DNA of 64,000 nucleotides from Legionella quinlivanii (GTDB taxonomy: Bacteria > Pseudomonadota > Gammaproteobacteria > Legionellales > Legionellaceae), in the NCBI RefSeq assembly GCF_003265995.1, contig NZ_MVJN01000006.1:62001-126000 (forward strand). Direction: 5' to 3'. Of this stretch, positions 10,088-18,789 are shown piece by piece. The translations under genes were made by a program, and so were the position numbers. Position 1 is the stretch's first letter. Each line of letters opens with the position of its first letter. Under the pieces are notes generated by a model, which saw only the letters and a program-made list of their open reading frames with translations, did no database searches and was not told the DNA's origin.

Positions 10088-11202
10088 ATACACAGCCAAT
10101 GCGCCCGGTTTACCGTTTTACCTCGAAATCATTGCATGTTGACTGGCCCTTGCTAGTCCTCATTTTATCCATTGTCATGTTTGGAATGCTGATTCTGTAC
10201 AGCGCATCCAATCAGGATATGAGTATGATTATGCGCCAGGGAATGCGTCTTTTCTTTGCTTTTGGAATTATGCTGATTTTTGCAGCCATTCCGCCCCATA
10301 AATACAAAATCTGGACGCCCTGGATTTATTGTGTGGGTCTGGCCTTGCTTCTTGCAGTAATGGTGATGGGAAAAATTGGTAAAGGCGCTCAGCGCTGGCT
10401 TGATTTGGGTGTATTTCGCTTTCAACCTTCTGAAATTATGAAATTGGCCATCCCCATGATGACCGCCTGGTATCTGGATAGAAAGCCAGTTCCCATTAAT
10501 ATGAAAACCCTTATTATTGCCTCCATCATGATTTTCTTTCCAGCGTTGCTAATTGCCAAGCAGCCCGACTTGGGTACAGCAATCATGGTAGTTTCTGCTG
10601 GACTAAGCGCAATTTTTCTGGCAGGAATTCGGCTTCGTATTATTATGTTTGCTGTCATTCTTATTGGTTCAGCAGCCCCGCTGCTCTGGCATGTTATGCA
10701 TGACTATCAGAAACAGCGGATCTTGACGTTATTAAACCCGGAGCATGATCCATTAGGTTCGGGTTATCACATTATCCAGTCAAAAATTGCTATTGGTTCA
10801 GGAGGATTATTCGGAAAAGGCTGGCTTGAAGGCAGTCAGTCACATCTGAACTTCCTTCCCGAACATGCCACTGATTTTATTTTTGCCGTTTGCGGTGAAG
10901 AATTCGGATTTCTTGGCAGCCTTGCGCTAATCATTTTATTCATACTGGTGTCATTTCGCGGTTTGCAAATCGCCATACAGGCTCAAACAAGTTACACACG
11001 ATTACTGGCAGCAAGTCTTGCGATGACTTTCTTTTTATCAGCCTTTGTGAATATTGGTATGGTGATGGGGATATTGCCTGTTGTTGGCATCCCGCTTCCT
11101 TTGGTTAGTTATGGCGGTACTGCGATGGTCACTTTTCTTGCCAGCTTTGGCATTTTAATGTCGATTAGCACTCATAGAATTTTATTTAATAACTTGCGAT
11201 AG
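10084..11202 (+). CDS. rodA: SEDS peptidoglycan glycosyltransferase RodA
   Basis: A 372-residue protein with about ten membrane helices that polymerises lipid II glycans with PBP2 in the elongasome. SEDS signatures are WLDLGVFRFQPSEIMKLA, KQPDLGTA, the extracellular GSGGLFGKGWLEGSQSHLNF loop region with the catalytic-type Asp in EHATDFIF, and the C-terminal GIPLPLVSYGGTAM. Its ATG overlaps the mrdA stop. It ends the operon and is followed by a hairpin before the convergent rnhB. Confidence 0.95.
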   Translation: MNTQPMRPVYRFTSKSLHVDWPLLVLILSIVMFGMLILYSASNQDMSMIMRQGMRLFFAFGIMLIFAAIPPHKYKIWTPWIYCVGLALLLAVMVMGKIGKGAQRWLDLGVFRFQPSEIMKLAIPMMTAWYLDRKPVPINMKTLIIASIMIFFPALLIAKQPDLGTAIMVVSAGLSAIFLAGIRLRIIMFAVILIGSAAPLLWHVMHDYQKQRILTLLNPEHDPLGSGYHIIQSKIAIGSGGLFGKGWLEGSQSHLNFLPEHATDFIFAVCGEEFGFLGSLALIILFILVSFRGLQIAIQAQTSYTRLLAASLAMTFFLSAFVNIGMVMGILPVVGIPLPLVSYGGTAMVTFLASFGILMSISTHRILFNNLR

Positions 11203-11214
11203 GTTTTCAACTCA

Positions 11215-11245
11215 GTAACCCTGCAGGCTCTGCTGCCAGGGTTAC
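11215..11245. terminator. Hairpin between convergent rodA and rnhB
   Basis: GTAACCCTG at 11215-11223 pairs exactly with CAGGGTTAC at 11237-11245 around a 13-base loop that can itself pair further. There is no clear T run on either strand, so its termination role rests on its position between two converging genes. Confidence 0.55.
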
Positions 11246-11256
11246 CCACTCAATTA

Positions 11257-11820
11257 TCAGGCCTCGGCCGCGGCGACCGGTGAATAGGAGCGTCGATGAA
11301 TGGGGCATGGGCCCAATTTTTCCAGGGCGTTTCGATGCATTTCGGTTGCATAACCTTTATGGATGGCAAATCCATAGCCAGGATAAAGGCTATCCAGTTC
11401 AATCATTTCCTTATCACGCGCAACTTTTGCCAAAATTGAGGCGGCACCAATTTCGTAAATGAGTAGATCCCCTTTTACCACTGTTTCACAGGGCATGGAA
11501 ATCACGGGCCGATGTTTACCATCAATCAAAACCTTATCAGGGATGACATTTAATGCTTCAATCGCCCGCTTCATTGCTAACAGCGTTGCCTGATGAATAT
11601 TAAATCGATCAATTTCACCAACCTCCGCGCGCCCGAAGGCAAAGCAAATAGCATGATCCTGAATTTTTTTTGCCAAATCCTCTCGTTTAGCGGGAGTCAG
11701 CTTTTTTGAGTCAGTGATCCCATCAATGGGATGCCTGAGGATGACAGCCGCCGTCACCACGGGCCCCGCAAGAGGGCCGCGCCCAACCTCGTCTACACCG
11801 GCGATATTCATAATCATCAT
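11257..11820 (-). CDS. rnhB: Ribonuclease HII
   Basis: A 187-residue type 2 RNase H that removes ribonucleotides from DNA. The catalytic region [16 protein letters not shown] carries the Asp-Glu pair, followed by [28 protein letters not shown] and [14 protein letters not shown]. The true start may be the second or fourth codon, since three Met codons crowd the N-terminus ([13 protein letters not shown]). It sits on the opposite strand between rodA and the oxidoreductase-lpxB pair. In many gammaproteobacteria rnhB is directly downstream of lpxB on the same strand, so here its position is kept but its orientation is reversed. Confidence 0.95.
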   Translation of the reverse strand: MMIMNIAGVDEVGRGPLAGPVVTAAVILRHPIDGITDSKKLTPAKREDLAKKIQDHAICFAFGRAEVGEIDRFNIHQATLLAMKRAIEALNVIPDKVLIDGKHRPVISMPCETVVKGDLLIYEIGAASILAKVARDKEMIELDSLYPGYGFAIHKGYATEMHRNALEKLGPCPIHRRSYSPVAAAEA

Positions 11821-11922
11821 ATTCTTATTATTGACCAGGAGGCAGATAATACCCTTTTAAAATTGATTTATCATCCAGGAAATGCGATCATAGGTGCAAA
11901 TTTTTCAGGTTTTATATGTTGT

Positions 11923-12903
11923 ATGCGAGTCTTAAAATGTGCTGTTATTGGAGTTGGGTATCTGGGCCGCTTTCATGCTCAGAAATATAAACTGTTACCG
12001 GATGCTGAATTAGTCGCTGTCTGCGATGCCAATCCAGCAACCTGTGAAGCGGTAGCCAGCGAGCTCGAAGTGAGCGCCTGCCATAATTATCGTGAGTTAT
12101 TTGGCAAGGTTGAGGCTGTCAGTATTGCTGCGACAACCAATCAGCATTATGAAATTGCTAAAGAATTTCTAAAACAAGGCATTCATGTTTTAATCGAAAA
12201 ACCTATTACCGAAACTGTTGAGCAAGCCGATGAGTTAATTCAGCTTGCCGCTCATCATCGAGCCAAGATACAGGTAGGCCATCTGGAGCGCTTTAATTCT
12301 GCCCGTATGGCTCTTGATGAGTATCTTGATAATCCACTGTTCATTGAATCACAGCGTTTGGCCCCATTTAACCTGCGCGGCACGGATGTGAATGTGATTC
12401 TTGATGTAATGATCCATGATATTGATATTATTCAGTCAATAGTCAGCAGCCCTATTATTCATATTGATGCTCAGGGCGCTCCCGTGCTTTCCCGCTCCGC
12501 GGATATAGCCAATTCTATTGATATTGCCAATGCGCGTATTACCTTTGCCAATCAATGTGTGGCAAATGTAACCGCAAGCCGAATCAGCTTTAAAACTGAG
12601 CGCAAAACCCGCATATTCCAGCAGGATTCCTATTTATCCATCGATTACCACAACAAGCAATTTGCTGTTTTCAAAAAAGGGGATGGCGAGATGTTTCCTG
12701 GTATTCCGAATATTGTCCGACACGAGTCTGTTTTTGAAAAAAGCGATGCTTTACTTGAAGAAATCAAGGCGTTCGTCTACTGTGTCCTCAATGACACTAA
12801 ACCACTGGTATGTGGTCAGCAAGGGCGCGATGTCCTATCAACAGCGGCAACGATTACGAGCCTGATACAGAACAATCTCGCCAGCCGTCATGCTCACATC
12901 TAA
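11923..12903 (+). CDS. Gfo/Idh/MocA-family NAD(P)-dependent oxidoreductase
   Basis: A 326-residue oxidoreductase with an N-terminal Rossmann fold (VIGVGYLGRFHAQKY), the family EKP motif in LIEKPITETVEQAD, and a C-terminal alpha/beta substrate domain containing LDVMIHDIDI. The open frame extends 64 codons upstream of this ATG, but that extension runs antisense across the rnhB start and lacks homology. The next gene, lpxB, starts inside its last codons (14-base overlap). Members near lipid A genes may act on nucleotide sugars, but the substrate here is unknown. Confidence 0.88.
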   Translation: MRVLKCAVIGVGYLGRFHAQKYKLLPDAELVAVCDANPATCEAVASELEVSACHNYRELFGKVEAVSIAATTNQHYEIAKEFLKQGIHVLIEKPITETVEQADELIQLAAHHRAKIQVGHLERFNSARMALDEYLDNPLFIESQRLAPFNLRGTDVNVILDVMIHDIDIIQSIVSSPIIHIDAQGAPVLSRSADIANSIDIANARITFANQCVANVTASRISFKTERKTRIFQQDSYLSIDYHNKQFAVFKKGDGEMFPGIPNIVRHESVFEKSDALLEEIKAFVYCVLNDTKPLVCGQQGRDVLSTAATITSLIQNNLASRHAHI

Positions 12904-14035
12904 AAAACTGGTGATCATTGCCGGCGAAGAATCAGGGGATGTGCATGCAGCGGAATTAGTTCGCCGTTTGCTAAATAAGGATCCTGGCCTGCAGTTCAGT
13001 GGTATTGGTGGACGGCATATGCAGGAAGCGGGTGTTTTTCTGGTAAATGATCTGGCCCGTTATGCCGTGACTGGCCTCACTGAAGTATTAAAACACATCC
13101 GTGTAATCAAAAAGGCATTTAAAGAGATCAAAACACATCTGGAAAAAAATCCCCCTGACTTATTAATTCTGGTTGACTATCCTGGTTTTAATCTACGCCT
13201 TGCCCGCTTTGCGAAACAGCAACTGAACCTTAAAATCATTTACTATATCAGCCCCCAGATTTGGGCATGGAAACCCCAGCGCATTCATACGATTAAAGCT
13301 TGCGTTGATAAGATGGCAGTTATTTTACCTTTTGAGAAAACACTTTATCAGCAAGCCGGTGTGCCGGTTTCTTTTGTAGGTCATCCGCTGGTAAAGAAAA
13401 TCCCCCATTTCGAGAATTCCGAATCCTTGCGCCAAACCTTGAATTTACCAGCCAATCGCAAGCTGGTAGCCTTGCTGCCGGGAAGCCGGCTTAATGAAAT
13501 TAATCACCACATGCCTGTTTTTGTGCAAACCATTCAACAGCTGAATACGATAAGAAGCGATTTACATTTTGTTATACCGATTGCCAAAACCTTAAATTCA
13601 GAGCGAGTCAAACAGTTTGTTCAGGCTGGAATCAGGAATATCAGCTTTTTAAATGGCCAATCCCTCGAGGCTGCGGCCTGCAGCGATTGTGTAGTCGTGG
13701 CCTCCGGAACCGCTTCATTAGAAACCGCACTATTAAAAAAGCCAATGTGCATTGTTTATAAGGGAAATCTCTTATCGTATCTTGTTGCCATGAAAGTAAT
13801 CAGAGTGAAGTATTTTGGTTTATGTAATTTACTCACAAACAAGATGGTTGCTCCCGAATTATTACAATATGATTTCAATGTGCATGAGCTTGCCAAAATG
13901 ATTGAGAACTTGCTTGATGATCAGGCCTTTACTCAACGCATGCTCAGACAATTACATGAAATGAAAGTCTCACTTTCTACCGAGGCAGCAGATGAATCTA
14001 TCGATGAGCTGGTACTTAATGAATTATCTTCGTAA
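12890..14035 (+). CDS. lpxB: Lipid-A-disaccharide synthase
   Basis: A 381-residue GT-B-fold enzyme (family GT19) that condenses UDP-2,3-diacylglucosamine with lipid X to make the lipid A disaccharide at the inner membrane. Visible blocks are IAGEESGDVHAAELV at the N-terminus, YYISPQIWAWKPQRI, FVGHPLV, LLPGSRLNEI and VVASGTASLETALLKKPM. It overlaps the upstream oxidoreductase, indicating a two-gene unit. Some Legionellaceae carry more than one lpxB paralogue, so this copy may not be the only one. Confidence 0.95.
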   Translation: MLTSKKLVIIAGEESGDVHAAELVRRLLNKDPGLQFSGIGGRHMQEAGVFLVNDLARYAVTGLTEVLKHIRVIKKAFKEIKTHLEKNPPDLLILVDYPGFNLRLARFAKQQLNLKIIYYISPQIWAWKPQRIHTIKACVDKMAVILPFEKTLYQQAGVPVSFVGHPLVKKIPHFENSESLRQTLNLPANRKLVALLPGSRLNEINHHMPVFVQTIQQLNTIRSDLHFVIPIAKTLNSERVKQFVQAGIRNISFLNGQSLEAAACSDCVVVASGTASLETALLKKPMCIVYKGNLLSYLVAMKVIRVKYFGLCNLLTNKMVAPELLQYDFNVHELAKMIENLLDDQAFTQRMLRQLHEMKVSLSTEAADESIDELVLNELSS

Positions 14036-14134
14036 CCCCGTTTTCAGCCCCAGCCGATTTGCAATTAACTCATTTTCCGTCTAGTCTTAATTTGTTACAT
14101 TTGCTTATTATTTATTCATACCAGGGAGGTTCAA

Positions 14135-14344
14135 ATGAATAGCGATATTTTTGAAGGAAAATGGGAAGAAATTAAAGGTAAAATGAAACAAGCCTGGGGT
14201 AAATTGACTGATGATGACTTTGATGTCATCGAAGGTAACCAGCAAGAAATTTTCGGAAAACTGCAAAAACATTACGGCTACACTAAAGAACAGGCCGAAG
14301 ATGCAGTCAAACGATTCAGAAAAGATTATTCCGATAATTTATAG
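14135..14344 (+). CDS. CsbD-family stress-response protein
   Basis: A 69-residue hydrophilic protein of the CsbD/YjbJ (UPF0337) family. It begins MNSDIFEGKWEEIKGKMKQ and continues with GKLTDDDFDVIEGNQQEIFGKLQKHYGY, the full family pattern. These small helical proteins accumulate under general stress or in stationary phase, and their molecular role is unresolved. A strong Shine-Dalgarno (GGGAGG) lies seven bases before the ATG. It is monocistronic and followed by a hairpin shared with the convergent small gene. Confidence 0.93.
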   Translation: MNSDIFEGKWEEIKGKMKQAWGKLTDDDFDVIEGNQQEIFGKLQKHYGYTKEQAEDAVKRFRKDYSDNL

Positions 14345-14350
14345 CGATCG

Positions 14351-14377
14351 GTATGCCTGGCCTTGAGTCAGGCATAC
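14351..14377. terminator. Bidirectional hairpin after the CsbD gene
   Basis: GTATGCCTG (14351-14359) and CAGGCATAC (14369-14377) form a perfect nine-base stem with a nine-base loop, starting seven bases after the CsbD stop and nine bases past the stop of the opposing small gene. On the plus strand a short T-containing tract follows. Confidence 0.7.
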
Positions 14378-14385
14378 TGTCAATT

Positions 14386-14517
14386 TTACTTTCTTTTCGA
14401 TGATTTACCCGATTTATTACTTCTTGTACTTTCACTGACCGTGGTTTTAGGATGTTTTTTGGCAAAAGCCTCAGAAACGTATTGACCCGTTTGTGCATCT
14501 CTGTATCTTTTGTTCAT
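14386..14517 (-). CDS. Small basic protein, 43 residues (unknown function)
   Basis: ATG at 14515-14517 is preceded by a good Shine-Dalgarno (AAGGGAG, spacing about six) and runs 43 codons to TAA. The product starts MNKRYRDAQTGQYVSEAFAK and ends in a Lys/Ser-rich tail. The phrase YRDAxTGxYVxxxxAxxHPxTTVSE is one I recognise from widespread tiny bacterial proteins of unknown function. An overlapping antisense-frame 60-codon frame (14316-14498) is a shadow. The gene converges on the CsbD gene and shares its terminator. Confidence 0.75.
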   Translation of the reverse strand: MNKRYRDAQTGQYVSEAFAKKHPKTTVSESTRSNKSGKSSKRK

Positions 14518-14634
14518 TGCTAACTCCCTTTATGTAGCTATTTATATAATAGAATAGCTCTAAAATTTATCCAGTTTTGTATTAAATACCCTGTCGTTCT
14601 CGTGCAATGTTCTGGCATAACTTTAAAGAAATCC

Positions 14635-14745
14635 TCACCCAAGTTGAGAGAGGGCAAGTTCACTGTCATTAAGTTAAGAATTCTGCAATTGCATGTAGAT
14701 TGGTGCCCATAACTATGGAGCTGGCTTCTATTAGCCTTCTTGAAT
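14635..14745. repeat. Degenerate intergenic repeat remnants
   Basis: The 276-base space 14521-14796 holds no gene I can support. Within it, CACTGTCATTAAGTTAAG (from 14661) resembles the end of the element at 18221, and ATTGCATGTAGATTGGTGCCC (14688 onward) resembles the start of the element at 23635. It looks like decayed or partial copies of the two repeat types lying side by side. Confidence 0.6.
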
Positions 14746-14796
14746 TACCGATGAATTATTGTATACTTCGGGCCTTTAGCAATTATAGGATTAAAA

Positions 14797-15357
14797 ATGA
14801 TCAAAAATGCTTTGGTTATTGCATTATTAGGAACTTGTGTAACTAGCAGTTCTTTCGCTTTTAATATTTTCCCTGATTTGAAATCAACCCATAGAACTCA
14901 TAGCCTTCATACTAAAGTCGTAAAGAATCAAGATACTGATTATACTGATTTTTCTGGTACCTGGTCAGGGAGTTGCTCTTATAATGGAGAATCCGATGAG
15001 ACAACGATTATCATCCGCAATGATGAGGTTTCCATTGAAATAGATGGTGAACAATATAGCATGGGAGCCATAAAAACCGAATCTACATCTGATAAAATGC
15101 AAAGCTTTACTTCACAAGCTGTTATTAATTGGAATCAGGAAAGAACTCAATTGAACTTATCAGGGACTATGACAGTATATGAGTATCCTGATTACCCTTA
15201 CAATAGTTCTCGATCGCTCGTTACTATGCTATCCAAGGGAAGCATTGCACTTAATAACAAACAGTTGATTATTAAAGTTGAGGGAACCATTTTTGATGGT
15301 ACTACACCAAGCGATCCCATGTTCACCAGTGAGTGCACTTTAGATAAAGTAAAATAA
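14797..15357 (+). CDS. Predicted secreted protein of unknown function
   Basis: A 186-residue protein with a signal peptide (MIKNALVIALLGTCVTSSSF then AFN). The mature part contains FSGTWSGSCSYNGESDETT and a late ECTLDK, so two Cys may form a disulfide. The WSGSC and strand-rich pattern suggests a small beta-sandwich or barrel, but I recognise no family. It stands alone, with a tight hairpin-like palindrome (ACGTCCTCGGCTTC / GAGGGACGT) right after it at about 15371-15400. Base composition is AT-rich like the surrounding accessory region. Confidence 0.7.
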   Translation: MIKNALVIALLGTCVTSSSFAFNIFPDLKSTHRTHSLHTKVVKNQDTDYTDFSGTWSGSCSYNGESDETTIIIRNDEVSIEIDGEQYSMGAIKTESTSDKMQSFTSQAVINWNQERTQLNLSGTMTVYEYPDYPYNSSRSLVTMLSKGSIALNNKQLIIKVEGTIFDGTTPSDPMFTSECTLDKVK

Positions 15358-15370
15358 TCTATTTCTTGCC

Positions 15371-15400
15371 TACGTCCTCGGCTTCTTCGAGGGACGTAGG
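15371..15400 (+). terminator. Hairpin after the secreted orphan
   Basis: CTACGTCCTCG and CGAGGGACGTAG form an imperfect stem of about 11 pairs around GCTTCTT, starting 13 bases after the stop codon. There is no T run. Confidence 0.5.
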
Positions 15401-15493
15401 AGTAAAGGTTAAAGCCTGAAGGATTTTCAAGTAAGATCAATATCCTGATAAATGTTCCTATAATTAAAAGAGCAATCTAAAAACAGGATGACT

Positions 15494-16432
15494 ATGCGTA
15501 AATGGATCTTTTTCATATTATTCTTCATGCTCCTGGCTCTCGTACTATTTTACTTCACCGAAATTAAACACCTGATTAAACTGGTGCAGGAGATGCACCC
15601 GGGCTGGTTATTAGCGGCATTAGCGCTGCAATTTGGGACTTATTTGCTTCTGGCTCTGGTATGGTGGTGTGCTCTTTGGTGGGTCAATGAACGTGTCAGC
15701 TATTTGTCGCTGGTATTACTGAGTATTTCCCAGCTATTCGTGAATCAGACAGTCCCATCAAGTGGTTTGAGCGGCGCAGTTGTAGTAACCAATTTTTTAA
15801 AGGCTCGAAAAGTCTCTAAAAAAGCCATAGGCCTCGCTATTGCGCTCAATGTGTTTGGCCGCCAGATTGCTTTTACCCTAACGTTTATGGCCGCTGTTAT
15901 TATTTTATGGATATATCGCTCACCCGGCCTGACATACCAGATTCTGGGAATTCTCTTCGCTTTATTGATGTTTGTAGTCACTGGTTTGTTTGTGTACCTA
16001 TGGAAACTCGCTGCGGATGCGAAATTGCCGGGCCTGCTGAAACGATTTTCCGCGATTGAAACCTTATTTTCCTCAATCAGGACAATTAAACCGAGTGTTC
16101 TATTAAAAGTACAAATTGTAAGTCCGGCAGTCTTGCTATTTACTGGTATCGTAATATTCGACTCTCTAACCCTATGGGTCATTCTTTATGGCTTCAATGT
16201 CGAAACCCATTTTCTTCCAGTTTTTGCAGCGCAGGTTCTTACTACCGTACTTGCCGGAGTATCATTAATTCCCGGTGGTCTGGGTGTCTTTGAGGGCGGG
16301 CTCGTGGGTATGCTGCATTTAATAGGATTACCCTTTGATGTTTCCTTTGCGGCCACTCTGCTATTTCGCGGTTTTACTTATTGGCTCCCTATGCTGCCTG
16401 GTTTTTTGATAACCCATAAACAACAAAAATGA
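15494..16432 (+). CDS. YbhN/AglD-type flippase-like membrane protein (LPG_synthase_TM domain)
   Basis: A 312-residue integral membrane protein with about eight helices. The pattern is that of the YbhN/UPF0104 family, related to the membrane domain of MprF and to glycolipid and dolichol transferases: SQLFVNQTVPSSGLSGAVV, and near the end SLIPGGLGVFEGGLVGM. These proteins are thought to move or modify lipids, but the substrate here is unknown. I start at the second ATG because AACAGG then has proper spacing (six). The first ATG, at 15488, is too close. Confidence 0.82.
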   Translation: MRKWIFFILFFMLLALVLFYFTEIKHLIKLVQEMHPGWLLAALALQFGTYLLLALVWWCALWWVNERVSYLSLVLLSISQLFVNQTVPSSGLSGAVVVTNFLKARKVSKKAIGLAIALNVFGRQIAFTLTFMAAVIILWIYRSPGLTYQILGILFALLMFVVTGLFVYLWKLAADAKLPGLLKRFSAIETLFSSIRTIKPSVLLKVQIVSPAVLLFTGIVIFDSLTLWVILYGFNVETHFLPVFAAQVLTTVLAGVSLIPGGLGVFEGGLVGMLHLIGLPFDVSFAATLLFRGFTYWLPMLPGFLITHKQQK

Positions 16433-16528
16433 GTTGAACGAGCTGGAATAGCGCGATAGTACAAAAAACGAATTTCCATTATCATTTATGACGTTCAGGA
16501 TGAACAATAACCTCAAAAGGAATAAAAA

Positions 16529-18202
16529 ATGTTAGATGGAAAAAACCGCTTTAAATTACCGGAAACTATTAAAGAGCTGGTTGAGCGTGTAAACCGCCCT
16601 TCTTCCAGACTTGAGCGTCGTATTTTGTCTTTTGTCGCATCAAATATGCTCGACGAATTTAATTCTACCACGTCAATGGATTCAGCTCGTGTCCAAGATT
16701 TAATTCAATTAATGGATATTTCTGATTCATTTTTCAGGAAGCGGCTTATTGAAGTGTTATTAAAGGCAATTACTTCCCAGCTGCTTATTCATAATGAATT
16801 ATGGGCGGGGATAAATGCAATTAAGCAAAAGTTTGGCCATCATCCGGAAATAGGCGCTGTATTGTCGGCCCAGTTTGAAAATATTTTCAATAAAATGTTT
16901 TCCTTTGCAGACAACTCATTTTCGCCAAACAGCATCATTAAAATTCTTCAGGAATGCCATTTATATTTGCAATTATCCATAGATTCCAATTCGCAAATTA
17001 CTTTCTTAACATCGATTGAAGAAACCGCCTTTTATCCTATATTAAAAAAATTGAAAGAACATCCGGATATTGATCTCCGCTATCATGCAACAATCATTCT
17101 GCAGGCTTTGTTTTACTTGCAATGCAATAAAAGCCCCTCTGAAAATTTAAGTTCCAGTCATGCAAAAATGGCTGCGCAATTTAATTTTGGCAACAAAACT
17201 TACACCAGAAACCGTGAAACTGTTCTCACGCTCAATGAAGAGGCTAAAAAAAATATAGTTGTCAGTTTTGCATCGGCAGGATTTAATGAACATTTTGTTG
17301 AAACACAACTGCCTCAGGTCAATTTGAGAATAAACAAAGATAAAAAAGAAAAATACCACCGAAAATATAATGAGCAGTTCATCTATGAAACCTGCCATTT
17401 TATGGACATTCTGACGCCACAAATTCAGGTGTTTTTTAGCAATGATTTTTTGTCAAGAGCGCCACAGGGCAATAAACATTCCCAATCTTTATTCGAGCAG
17501 TATTATTTACTGCATCTGGCCTTGAGCAAAATTGAAGAAAATAATAATTATCTTTCTCTAATCACTCATATCTGCCGCTCTAAGGCCTTTGAACCTGGCG
17601 TACGATGTAAGGCTATGTTTGCATTATTCCAATCCAAACAACCATTTTCGAATGAATGTCTGTCACTTGCAGCCAAATATTTCTCAGATAAGAACACATT
17701 AAAATGTCAAAAAGAACTCCTGCTTTCAACGGCATTTTTTGCACTGAAAAACAATGCCATTGATGAGGAGTCAGTAAAATTACTCCAGAGTAAATCAGTT
17801 GCCGAAGCCCATCCGGATACCCTTATTGCAGTGATTACTTTTTTAAGCAAGTGCAAGACCTACGCCTTTAATAACCCTGGTTTAGATAATATAATTTCAA
17901 ATGTTCGTGAAAATCTGAGTAAGAAAAATAAAGAAAAATTGCCTGATACCGAATTTCAGGTTAATTACTATCCTCCTCAGGATATCCCAAAAGATGAGCC
18001 TTACTACCATAGTTTATTGAAAACCGCTTTAGTCAGCAAAAGCGTACAGAATTTTATCGAGTATGCATTAAAGGAAGAGGCAGAGGAAGAAGTGGTGCAA
18101 AATCTCGAGCAGACAACAGGGTCAAGGGAGTGGTTTATTGAAAACAAGACAACCGCGGCTCAACAGGATAGTTACATCCCACCGAGATTTAATTGCTGTT
18201 GA
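16529..18202 (+). CDS. Orphan alpha-helical protein with acidic C-terminal block and terminal Cys-Cys (candidate effector)
   Basis: A 557-residue soluble protein with no domain I recognise. It is leucine/isoleucine-rich with alternating helical segments (LERRILSFVASNMLDEF, VRCKAMFALFQSKQ), reminiscent of HEAT/ARM-like solenoids. The tail is notable. An acidic stretch EEAEEE (about 516-521) lies within the last 45 residues, and the chain ends RFNCC. Glu-rich C-terminal blocks are associated with Dot/Icm export in Legionella, and a terminal Cys-Cys is a geranylgeranylation signal in eukaryotic Rab proteins. A host-targeted effector is therefore an inference, not shown. A good Shine-Dalgarno (AAAAGGA) precedes the ATG. 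No signal peptide is seen. Confidence 0.75.
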   Translation: MLDGKNRFKLPETIKELVERVNRPSSRLERRILSFVASNMLDEFNSTTSMDSARVQDLIQLMDISDSFFRKRLIEVLLKAITSQLLIHNELWAGINAIKQKFGHHPEIGAVLSAQFENIFNKMFSFADNSFSPNSIIKILQECHLYLQLSIDSNSQITFLTSIEETAFYPILKKLKEHPDIDLRYHATIILQALFYLQCNKSPSENLSSSHAKMAAQFNFGNKTYTRNRETVLTLNEEAKKNIVVSFASAGFNEHFVETQLPQVNLRINKDKKEKYHRKYNEQFIYETCHFMDILTPQIQVFFSNDFLSRAPQGNKHSQSLFEQYYLLHLALSKIEENNNYLSLITHICRSKAFEPGVRCKAMFALFQSKQPFSNECLSLAAKYFSDKNTLKCQKELLLSTAFFALKNNAIDEESVKLLQSKSVAEAHPDTLIAVITFLSKCKTYAFNNPGLDNIISNVRENLSKKNKEKLPDTEFQVNYYPPQDIPKDEPYYHSLLKTALVSKSVQNFIEYALKEEAEEEVVQNLEQTTGSREWFIENKTTAAQQDSYIPPRFNCC

Positions 18203-18220
18203 TATCCCCTCTCTAACTCT

Positions 18221-18367
18221 CACTGCCATTAAGTTAAGCTCAATTGTATATTAAACTGTCATCCCCGCGAAAGGCGGGGATCCATCTCTGAGCTAGCCAC
18301 AATGCCGACTGAGGATAGATTCCCGCCTTTCGCGGGAATGACAGAAGTCCTTGATTTAATGGCAGTG
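18221..18367. repeat. Palindromic MITE/REP-like element with 12-base terminal inverted repeats
   Basis: CACTGCCATTAA (18221-18232) is exactly complementary to TTAATGGCAGTG (18356-18367). Inside, an arm reading CTGTCATCCCCGCGAAAGG from about 18255 pairs with the arm ending CCTTTCGCGGGAATGACAG near 18344, with about two mismatches over 26 bases. The whole 147-base unit can fold on itself and has no coding capacity. Sequence from 18366 to about 18427 (GGGCTAGGGTGAGGGT, then TCTAACTCTCTCCCCTGAGG) matches the repeat at 36410-36480 in inverse orientation. Confidence 0.8.
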
Positions 18368-18531
18368 AGGGCTAGGGTGAGGGTCGATTTTTACCGTCTC
18401 TAACTCTCTCCCCTGAGGGGCGAGTCACATCAGAGAAGATCCATAAGAAAAAGAATGATAGAAAACCTGACTGTCTTTTCATAGAATACACACTCATTCA
18501 GTAATAATGCTTTATTCGTGGAGAAATTCAA

Positions 18532-18789
18532 ATGAATGGTAGCCAGCTAAATCAAATAATGAATATTGCTCAAGGCCAAGCACAGAAAAAGAAATTACCA
18601 GTTAAAACATTCTACCAGCTCCCCGACAGCCTGAAGGCCATTCGATTCGACGAAGAAGATAGCCTTGTCCTTGCCATGTATAATCTTGCTCTTATTTTAT
18701 CGTCATTTGAGAACATAGGAATGACCATGTGCACAGAACCACTTTATCCGATAAGCTGGATAAGCTTCTCAAGCGGGTTTTGCAACTAG
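18532..18789 (+). CDS. N-terminal fragment of an orphan protein (probable frameshift)
   Basis: 85 codons beginning MNGSQLNQIMNIAQGQAQKK, with a plausible Shine-Dalgarno (GGAG, 18520-18523). The coherent part seems to end around SSFENIGM. The last 20 or so residues (CTEPLYPISWISFSSGFCN) are read out of frame over the DNA that encodes HRTTLSDKLDKLLKRVL in the next entry. I think this and 18729-19523 were one gene of about 330 residues, split by a one- or two-base change near 18711-18730. Function is unknown. Confidence 0.55.
   Translation: MNGSQLNQIMNIAQGQAQKKKLPVKTFYQLPDSLKAIRFDEEDSLVLAMYNLALILSSFENIGMTMCTEPLYPISWISFSSGFCN

Noticed and set aside
11731-11922. 64-codon N-terminal extension of the Gfo/Idh/MocA oxidoreductase
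   Set aside because: It runs antisense over the rnhB start; the Rossmann fold begins right after ATG 11923.
14316-14498. 60-codon minus-strand frame
   Set aside because: It overlaps the better-supported 43-codon gene in another frame and crosses the terminator hairpin and the CsbD 3' end.
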